Positions 42,664 to 49,840 of a stretch of DNA of 49,840 nt are shown in pieces (positions within the stretch are counted from its first letter, which is position 1; each line of letters begins with the position of its first letter). The stretch spans positions 1 through 49,840 of the forward strand of contig JAPLCW010000159.1 of the NCBI GenBank assembly GCA_026392015.1, in the 5' to 3' direction. Position numbers and translations under genes: made by a program. The notes below the pieces were generated by a model. That model had not been told where the DNA came from. It ran no database searches and saw only the letters and a list, made by a program, of their open reading frames with translations. This DNA is from Candidatus Auribacterota bacterium. Its GTDB lineage: Bacteria > Auribacterota > Tritonobacteria > UBA1439.

Positions 42664-43058
42664 ATGATCAAAGATGTTTTTGATCATATCATATTGCTGG
42701 CCAAGGAATTATCGAATACGTCTTTCAATATGTTGATGCCAGAGGAGGAAGCGCATTATGAAAGGTGAGATTGAAGAATCTGCGGCATCACACGCCGCTG
42801 ATCAAGGAGGACTACTGTTTTCCTGCCGGGCTGATCTTCGTCTCGCACTTCGTGACTATGAGTGACTTCACAGGAGAAATCATAGCCGGAATGCTTCCCG
42901 CGGAATTGCTGCAGCGTCTGGGATTGCAGACAAAACATCTCGACCACGCGCGACAGATATACTTTGAAAGTCAAAAGAGCGCATGGTCCTGCTTCGGTGC
43001 TGCATCAACAACGAAAGGAAGGGGTAGAGGTTTGAGGCCATGTCGTGTAACTTCATAA
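42664..43058 (+). pseudogene. Unrecognised small gene, probably frameshifted
   Basis: A frame from ATG 42664 encodes MIKDVFDHIILLAKELSNTS and continues to a TGA at 42766. The frame that starts with GTG 42765 (RLKNLRHHTPLIKEDYCF, then GLIFVSHFVTMSDFTGEIIA) picks up in -1 register. Together they would give one protein of about 130 residues whose middle looks like a folded domain; the last 25 residues are basic and look non-native. I do not recognise the family. It may be a broken gene, a translationally coupled pair (GTGA overlap) or a sequencing indel. Confidence 0.35.
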
Positions 43059-43112
43059 TAATAATGAGATGACGGAATATCCATACGGGATATCCGGAAA
43101 GGGGGAGGGGAG

Positions 43113-43277
43113 ATGAGAAGATTTATCGGAGCGACGGTGGTTTTTATTATTGCAGCGTTCTTATGTGGCTGCTCTGTGTTCAGCAGCAAGTCCAAGGAAA
43201 CAGACGCGAAGAAAGAGCGGAAGGTCAAGGTGTTGGGGATCCCGCTTATTGAGACCAAGGAGAAGGTTGAAAAGTAA
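43113..43277 (+). CDS. Small lipoprotein
   Basis: A 54-residue product. GGGGGAGGGG precedes the ATG. It has MRRF, a hydrophobic stretch and LCGC at 17-20, a lipobox with a cysteine at -2, followed by SVFSSKSK and a charged tail ending ETKEKVEK. It should be lipid-anchored and periplasmic. No family is recognised; similar short lipoproteins are common and mostly uncharacterised. It stands alone, with a repeat 45 bp downstream. Confidence 0.6.
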   Translation: MRRFIGATVVFIIAAFLCGCSVFSSKSKETDAKKERKVKVLGIPLIETKEKVEK

Positions 43278-43321
43278 TGGCAATAGCCTGGATTATTCAT
43301 CAGATGCATAAAAGGTAATGC

Positions 43322-43493
43322 ATCACTTAGGGGTGGTACATTGCTGAATATGTTATTCCTGCCCCCGTTTTCACGAGGGTAAACTTCAGCAGGAATCCAG
43401 GTTTAATAATGGATCCCCGCTCGAGTTTACACTGAGCGCAGTCGAAGTGCGTGGATGACAAGTAAAAGGGATACCACCCATAAGTGACCCATT
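43322..43493. repeat. Nested palindrome (TGGGTCACTTAT shell), copy D
   Basis: Reverse-complement partner of 18076-18257, matching through shell, middle and core with few differences. Outer arms CACTTAGGGGTGGTACATTG and CCACCCATAAGTGACCCATT. Confidence 0.85.
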
Positions 43494-43528
43494 ACTATAA
43501 AAGAGCAATTCTAAAAGCCTAATATAGG

Positions 43529-43588
43529 TAACCGCAGATTGCGCGGATTGGGCGGATTACACAAGAGAATCCGCGTAATCCGCGGTTA
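43529..43588. repeat. Palindrome of CCGCGGATT words
   Basis: TAACCGCAGATTGCGCGGAT pairs with the complement of GAATCCGCGTAATCCGCGGT. A further repeat family, seen once here. No gene appears from 43589 to the rpsA promoter. Confidence 0.65.
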
Positions 43589-43720
43589 AAACATTAAAGG
43601 TTGGTGAATAGAGCAGGATAGAATTCGCCAAACAATTATTTCATGGAAAAGGAAAATATGAGTTTCCGCGAAAGATATCGTAACTTATTGCACCGAGCAT
43701 GGATTAGCGGAAATTCGTGA

Positions 43721-43749
43721 TTGACAAGTTGGTTTGGAGTTGATAGCTT
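43721..43749 (+). promoter_or_regulatory. Sigma-70 promoter for rpsA
   Basis: TTGACA, 17 bases and TAGCTT give a perfect -35 and ideal spacing. The leader before the chosen rpsA start is about 70 nt. Confidence 0.55.
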
Positions 43750-43826
43750 ATTCAGAATTGGGATGAGGCAGAGCAACGCCCCCGGGAGATAGCGAAGTAA
43801 ATATGATAAAGGGAGGTACGGGTATA

Positions 43827-45602
43827 ATGGTGTTTGAAGATCAATTGGATGCGTCCCTTCTCGATAAGGGTATGGAGGAGCGCAAAAAGAAGGAAGAGCA
43901 GCGCGCGGAGATGAGCAAGCTCTACGCGGAATCCCTGAAGGATATCAAAGCAGGGAAGATCGTGGAGGGGACTATCATTCGTAAAGGGGAGGGTTACGTC
44001 CTCGTGGACATCGGATACAAGTCCGAGGGGGCCATTCCCATCGAAGAGTTTACAAACAGGGACATGATCAAGGTGGGGGACAAGGTCCAGGTTTACGTCG
44101 AATCAAGAGAGGACCAGGACGGCACGGTGGTTCTGTCGAAGGCAAAAGCCGATAAGATGAGTCACTGGGAAGAGGCAGTGAATCTCTGCAAAGAGGGCAA
44201 GATTGTCACAGGGAAGATCGTGCGGAAGGTGAAGGGCGGTATGATGGTCGATATCGGACTGGAGGCGTTCCTGCCCGCATCCCACGTCGGTCTCCGGCAT
44301 GTGAAAAACCTCGATGGTTTCCTCGGGAAGGAACTCGAGTTCAAGGTGATCAAGATCAATCCGGACCGAAGAAATGTGGTGCTGTCGCGGCGTGCGTTGC
44401 TCGAAGAGGAGAGGAAGCATCAAAGAGAAAAGGTCTTCGCAACCCTGAAGGTGGGCGACATTGTCGAGGGAATGGTGAAGAATATCACGGACTTTGGCGC
44501 CTTCGTGGACCTGAATGGCATAGATGGGCTCCTGCACATCACGGACATGAGCTGGGGGCGCGTGAATCACCCTTCGGAAATTTGCGCGGTTGGAGATAAG
44601 ATCAAGGTCCAGGTGTTGGAGTTTGACAAAGAGAGGGAAAGGATCTCGCTCGGCCTCAAGCAGCTCACTCCCAATCCGTGGAGCACGATCGAGGAGAGAT
44701 ATCCGGTTGGAGCAAAGGTCAAAGGGCGGGTAGTGAATATAGTCCCTTACGGCGCTTTCATCGAGCTGGAGAGAGGCATCGAGGGCCTCGTTCATATTTC
44801 AGAACTTTCATGGACCCGCAAGGTCGGCCATCCGTCGGAGGTGCTGGGCATCGGAGATACCGTGCAAGCAATGGTCCTCAGCATTGATAAGGAAGCGGAG
44901 AAGATTTCGCTGGGATTGAAACAGATCGAAGCGAATCCGTGGACGGTCGCAGAGGAGAAATACCCTGTCGGGACCGTGGTCAAGGCAAGAGTTCGGAATA
45001 TCGTTCCCTACGGCGCTTTTGTAGAGCTCGATGAGGGGATTGAAGCCCTCGTCCACATTTCGGATATCTCCTGGACGAGGAAGCTTAACCACCCTTCCGA
45101 GGTTCTTAAAAAAGGCGAAATAGTGGAAACGAAAGTTCTCTCGGTTGATCAGGAGAACCAGAAGATTTCGCTCGGCATCAAGCAGATGAAACCCAACCCA
45201 TGGGATGATGTGGACAGGAGATACAGGGTGGGCGATGCGGTCTCCGGCACCATCACCAATGTTACGGGCTTCGGCCTTTTTGTGGAGCTCGAGGACGGAA
45301 TCGAGGGACTGGTCCATATCTCGCAGATTCCTAAGAGGCCCGAAGAGGATCTCAAGACTCGATACAAGGCGGGCGACCGGGTGAAGGCGAAAATACTCCG
45401 CATCGATCCCGAGGAAGGGAAGATCGGCCTGAGCATCAAGGAACATATGGACGATCTTGAGCGCGGGCAGTGGAGCGAGGCAACCAGGGAGACCGAGGTT
45501 CGTGCGGGGAGACCTGAGCCGGACGTGATCAACCCAGTGCTCTCAGAGGATATTACCTTACCCCCCATTACGGAGAGCGACCAGGAGAAGAGCAAGTTCT
45601 GA
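43827..45602 (+). CDS. rpsA: Ribosomal protein S1
   Basis: I choose ATG 43827, behind AAGGGAGG; ATG 43803 lies upstream of that site. The 591-residue protein has a short charged head and six S1 (OB-fold) domains. Several repeat the signature NITDFGAFVDL/NIVPYGAFVELDEGIEALVHIS, with a last, more diverged domain and an acidic tail. S1 unwinds and guides mRNA on the 30S subunit, mainly for leaders with weak ribosome sites. Six domains is the usual Gram-negative number. Confidence 0.95.
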   Translation: MVFEDQLDASLLDKGMEERKKKEEQRAEMSKLYAESLKDIKAGKIVEGTIIRKGEGYVLVDIGYKSEGAIPIEEFTNRDMIKVGDKVQVYVESREDQDGTVVLSKAKADKMSHWEEAVNLCKEGKIVTGKIVRKVKGGMMVDIGLEAFLPASHVGLRHVKNLDGFLGKELEFKVIKINPDRRNVVLSRRALLEEERKHQREKVFATLKVGDIVEGMVKNITDFGAFVDLNGIDGLLHITDMSWGRVNHPSEICAVGDKIKVQVLEFDKERERISLGLKQLTPNPWSTIEERYPVGAKVKGRVVNIVPYGAFIELERGIEGLVHISELSWTRKVGHPSEVLGIGDTVQAMVLSIDKEAEKISLGLKQIEANPWTVAEEKYPVGTVVKARVRNIVPYGAFVELDEGIEALVHISDISWTRKLNHPSEVLKKGEIVETKVLSVDQENQKISLGIKQMKPNPWDDVDRRYRVGDAVSGTITNVTGFGLFVELEDGIEGLVHISQIPKRPEEDLKTRYKAGDRVKAKILRIDPEEGKIGLSIKEHMDDLERGQWSEATRETEVRAGRPEPDVINPVLSEDITLPPITESDQEKSKF

Positions 45603-45668
45603 TCAGATTGCCTTTTCGGCTGTAAATCCCTCTGTTCTGTTATCCACCCTCTTGCCTGGAGGATCCTG

Positions 45669-46877
45669 ATGAGCGACAGTCGAAACATCGGTGCAGAGAT
45701 CGCCTTGATCCGCAAAGGCACGGTGTCCCTTGAGACGGAGACAGAGCTCAGGGAGCGCCTTGCCGAGGGCAAACCCCTCAAGATCAAGCACGGAGTCGAT
45801 CCGAGCGCTCCGGATATACATCTCGGCCACACCGTTGTACTGAACAAGCTCAAGAGTTTTCAGGAACTCGGGCATGAGATTATTTATATTATTGGTGATT
45901 TCACCGCCCGGATTGGGGATCCCAGTGGCAGATCCAAGACCAGACCGCAGCTCAGCGAAGCTGAGGTAAAAAGAAACGCCGAGACATACACGCAGCAGGT
46001 GTTCAAGATCCTGGATCCAAAGAAGACAAAGGTCCTCTTCAACAGTCAGTGGCTCGGCAAACTCAGTTTCGAGGATATCATCAGGCTCGCATCGAAGCTC
46101 ACTGTCGCACAGATGCTCCAACGGGACGATTACGCCAAGCGCTACTCAGGTGGGGTTCCGATTTCTCTTCATGAGTTCCTCTATCCCCTCGCCCAGGGAT
46201 ATGACTCGATTCATATCAATGCGGATCTGGAGATCGGCGGGACCGATCAGACCTTCAATCTTCTCCTAGGTCGCGAGCTTCAGAGGGCTTACGGGCGCCG
46301 GCCGCAGGTGATCATGACCATGCCGCTCCTCGAGGGCATCGATGGTGTTGAAAAGATGAGCAAGAGCCTCGGCAACTACATCGGGGTCACAGAGCCGCCA
46401 TTTGAGATATTCGGAAAGATAATGAGTATATCGGACGATCTCATGGCGAGGTATTACGAGCTTCTGACGGAGCATGACTATACTGTCGTCAAGAAGGATA
46501 TCCCTCATCCTCGGGATCGGAAGATTGAACTGGCGTGCGAAATTGTGAAGCGTTTTCATGGCGAGAGAGCGGCGGAAGAGGCGCGGGAAAATTTCCGGCG
46601 GACATTTGCGCAGAAGCGTGTTCCGGAAGACGATTCATGGGTGAAGGTTCTGAGGATCAAACCGGGCGCGCACAAATTGACAGAGCTCATAAAGGACTGC
46701 GGCTTTGCGGAGAGCACGTCGGAAGCGCGGCGATTGATAACGCAAGGAGCGGTGAGGATTAACTCTGTGAAGATACTGGATGAGAAGGCTGCTGTGGAAT
46801 TTGCGCGGGGAAAGAAGGAGCCGGATATTCTGAAAGTTGGGAAGAAGAATTTTGCAAAAATCGAGGTACAGGACTAG
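45669..46877 (+). CDS. tyrS: Tyrosyl-tRNA synthetase
   Basis: The 402-residue class I synthetase has [19 protein letters not shown] (HIGH as HLGH), [43 protein letters not shown] and a C-terminal S4 RNA-binding domain (about 335-395). The sequence belongs to the TyrZ-like (type 2) group. GGAGGATCC lies just before the ATG. It follows rpsA after 66 bases and probably shares its transcript. Confidence 0.95.
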   Translation: MSDSRNIGAEIALIRKGTVSLETETELRERLAEGKPLKIKHGVDPSAPDIHLGHTVVLNKLKSFQELGHEIIYIIGDFTARIGDPSGRSKTRPQLSEAEVKRNAETYTQQVFKILDPKKTKVLFNSQWLGKLSFEDIIRLASKLTVAQMLQRDDYAKRYSGGVPISLHEFLYPLAQGYDSIHINADLEIGGTDQTFNLLLGRELQRAYGRRPQVIMTMPLLEGIDGVEKMSKSLGNYIGVTEPPFEIFGKIMSISDDLMARYYELLTEHDYTVVKKDIPHPRDRKIELACEIVKRFHGERAAEEARENFRRTFAQKRVPEDDSWVKVLRIKPGAHKLTELIKDCGFAESTSEARRLITQGAVRINSVKILDEKAAVEFARGKKEPDILKVGKKNFAKIEVQD

Positions 46878-46968
46878 AATATTTATATGGAGTTCATAAT
46901 TAGCACCCGTGGAAGATGATATATACTCAAGGGAAAAGCAAAAAATCTTCCAAATACGAAAATTGTTG

Positions 46969-46997
46969 TTGACATAAAATAGCGAGAGTGCTAACAT
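46969..46997 (+). promoter_or_regulatory. rrn: Promoter of the rRNA operon
   Basis: TTGACA, 17 bases and TAACAT. Transcription should begin near 47004, about 217 bp before the 16S 5' end. The 46878-46968 stretch shows nothing else. Confidence 0.65.
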
Positions 46998-47083
46998 AGT
47001 TAAGAATCAAAAAGGGACACGCCCTAAGAAATGTCAGAAAGCTCTTAGGTAAACATTGGCGATGTACAATTGATTCGATGGAT

Positions 47084-47111
47084 ATGGCATCCTTCGGATG
47101 TCATTTTTTTT
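47084..47111 (+). terminator. Intrinsic terminator/attenuator in the rRNA leader
   Basis: ATGGCATCCTTCGGATGTCA forms a strong hairpin with a short loop, followed by eight T. It lies between the rRNA promoter and 16S. A second small hairpin (CCTAAGA/TCTTAGG) is in the same leader at about 47022-47050. The RNA up to here, about 108 nt, could be an sRNA or a leader whose terminator is overridden by boxA antitermination. Confidence 0.6.
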
Positions 47112-47133
47112 CGTCAGGTTTAAGTTGGTATTC

Positions 47134-47145
47134 GATCTTTGAAAA
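47134..47145 (+). promoter_or_regulatory. boxA-like antitermination site, leader
   Basis: GATCTTTGAAAA resembles the boxA consensus bound by NusB-S10. Related words occur in the spacer at 48325 (AGCTCTTTGAATAC) and before 23S at 48779 (GTTCTTTGACAA). Confidence 0.5.
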
Positions 47146-47150
47146 TTGGA

Positions 47151-47163
47151 TAGTGCGATGCGC
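47151..47163 (+). other. 16S processing stem, 5' strand
   Basis: TAGTGCGATGCGC pairs perfectly over 13 bases with 48296-48308 after the 16S 3' end. Such stems are the RNase III sites that release pre-16S. Confidence 0.65.
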
Positions 47164-47220
47164 CGGAAATCGAGCCAACGTCAACCCGCCCTGGGACCTT
47201 TCCCAGGGCATACGAAACTC

Positions 47221-48268
<1,048 letters not shown>

Positions 48269-48295
48269 ACGACAAGACGAAGGCGAGATTTCTTC

Positions 48296-48308
48296 GCGCA
48301 TCGCACTA
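48296..48308 (+). other. 16S processing stem, 3' strand
   Basis: GCGCATCGCACTA, complementary to 47151-47163. Its intactness argues that the ends of the 16S gene are genuine and correctly placed. Confidence 0.65.
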
Positions 48309-48324
48309 CTCAGTCTTCAAGGAT

Positions 48325-48338
48325 AGCTCTTTGAATAC
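48325..48338 (+). promoter_or_regulatory. boxA-like site in the 16S-tRNA spacer
   Basis: AGCTCTTTGAATAC lies about 60 bases after 16S, the usual position of the spacer boxA. Confidence 0.45.
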
Positions 48339-48356
48339 ATGGTGGAGCGCAGGCTG

Positions 48357-48450
48357 GAACTACGGCAAAGAATGTTTAAAGTGTAAAGTGTAACGTGTTC
48401 GATGGAGAATACCTTAAACTTTAAACCTTAAACTTTCCTTGCTGTAGTTC
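48357..48450. repeat. AAAGTGTAAAG palindrome, spacer copy 1
   Basis: GAACTACGGCAAAG at the left end and CTTGCTGTAGTTC at the right end enclose TTTAAAGTGTAAAGTGTAA and its complement-like half. It ends exactly one base before tRNA-Ile. Confidence 0.85.
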
Positions 48451-48527
48451 GGGCCTGTAGCTCAGTTGGTTAGAGCGCGCCCCTGATAAGGGCGAGGTGG
48501 GTAGTTCGATTCTACCCAGGCCCACCA
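48451..48527 (+). tRNA. ileT: tRNA-Ile (GAU)
   Basis: A 77-nt cloverleaf: acceptor GGGCCTG/CAGGCCC, D arm TAGCTCAGTTGGTTAGAGC, anticodon stem CGCCC/GGGCG with loop CTGATAA (anticodon GAT), T loop TTCGATT, and an encoded CCA. The usual partner of tRNA-Ala in rRNA spacers. Confidence 0.95.
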
Positions 48528-48530
48528 GTA

Positions 48531-48610
48531 CTACGGTAACAAAAGTGTAAAGTTTAAAGTGTAAAGTAAATATCCTTTAAACCTTACACATTAAACTTTT
48601 GTTGCTGTAT
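48531..48610. repeat. AAAGTGTAAAG palindrome, spacer copy 2
   Basis: CTACGGTAACAAAAGTGTAA on the left pairs with the complement of TTAAACTTTTGTTGCTGTAT on the right. It fills the whole gap between the two tRNA genes. Confidence 0.85.
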
Positions 48611-48613
48611 TTG

Positions 48614-48689
48614 GGGGCTGTAGCTCAGTTGGGAGAGCGCCAGCTTTGCAAGCTGGATGTCAGGGGTTCAAATCCCCTCAGCTCCACCA
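48614..48689 (+). tRNA. alaT: tRNA-Ala (UGC)
   Basis: A 76-nt cloverleaf: acceptor GGGGCTG/CAGCTCC with one G-U pair, D arm TAGCTCAGTTGGGAGAGC, loop TTTGCAA (anticodon TGC), T arm AGGGGTTCAAATCCCCT, and an encoded CCA. Confidence 0.95.
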
Positions 48690-48692
48690 GAC

Positions 48693-48774
48693 CTACGGCA
48701 AAAAAAGTGTAAGGTTTAAAGTTTAAGGTGTTAAAGGTCTCTATACATTAAACCTTACACTTGCTTTGCTGTAG
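48693..48774. repeat. AAAGTGTAAAG palindrome, spacer copy 3
   Basis: CTACGGCAAAAAAAGTGTAA and ACCTTACACTTGCTTTGCTG form the arms. Together with copies 1 and 2 it brackets both tRNAs. The same core lies inside the elements at 9545 and 41711. Confidence 0.85.
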
Positions 48775-48778
48775 TACA

Positions 48779-48790
48779 GTTCTTTGACAA
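48779..48790 (+). promoter_or_regulatory. boxA-like site before 23S
   Basis: GTTCTTTGACAA followed by TTGGATAGAG, about 45 bases before the 23S 5' end. Confidence 0.4.
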
Positions 48791-48833
48791 TTGGATAGAG
48801 AACTTCAATTTGCCGAGAAGTTCAGCGGAAATT

Positions 48834-49840
<1,007 letters not shown>

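Overview
The window looks like a chromosomal piece from an uncultured, Gram-negative-type bacterium, probably recovered from a metagenome. Protein-coding regions are GC-rich and carry clear Shine-Dalgarno sequences. The gene set (lipoproteins, a type IV pilus/type II secretion motor, an rml sugar pathway, archaeal-type AroA'/AroB' shikimate enzymes, and secreted modular proteins with Thr/Pro linkers) and the 16S sequence recall deep-branching, PVC-like lineages such as Omnitrophota or Auribacterota. That placement is inference and needs a 16S or marker-gene search.

Layout. 1-4.1 kb: two paralogous secreted proteins that share an N-terminal module but end in different C-terminal domains, the second behind a sigma-54 promoter with two upstream palindromes, then a beta-propeller protein. 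4.8-7.2 kb: an ATP-grasp enzyme paired with an HExxH metallopeptidase. 7.3-9.0 kb: ArsC-like phosphatase, Nudix hydrolase, ThiD. 10.1-14.7 kb: a flippase-like membrane protein and the dTDP-rhamnose genes rmlC, rmlA, rmlB and rmlD. 14.9-21.4 kb: RadC, a methyltransferase, a Trm112-like zinc ribbon, a glycosyltransferase and an O-antigen ligase-like protein with TPRs. 21.6-28.3 kb, minus strand: a five-gene pilus/secretion motor and two-component operon (MshEN protein, PilB/GspE, PilC/GspF, histidine kinase, NtrC-family regulator). 29.3-30.4 kb: a DUF362 ferredoxin. 30.9-39.3 kb: trpS, scpA, scpB, pheA, aroF, aroA', aroB', tyrA. 39.9-43.3 kb: a frameshifted FAH-family gene, a DUF5701-like protein, an FMN-binding protein, a probable broken gene and a small lipoprotein. 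43.8-46.9 kb: rpsA and tyrS. 46.9 kb to the end: an rRNA operon (16S, tRNA-Ile, tRNA-Ala, 5' part of 23S) whose 16S lacks about 500 internal nucleotides.

The most striking feature is the intergenic DNA. Almost every gap is filled by long imperfect palindromes from more than ten families. Many are nested: one palindrome sits in the loop of another, which may sit in a third. Near-identical copies recur up to about 32 kb apart, often inverted. Several supply the TAG stop codon of the gene before them, and one family fills all three spacers of the rRNA operon around the two tRNAs. I regard this nested palindrome system as the best candidate for an undescribed phenomenon here.

Functionally, the rml, glycosyltransferase and ligase-like genes suggest a rhamnose-containing surface polysaccharide. 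The pilus motor cluster carries its own sigma-54 two-component system. The aro cluster carries both the usual DAHP entry enzyme and the alternative ADH route to dehydroquinate.
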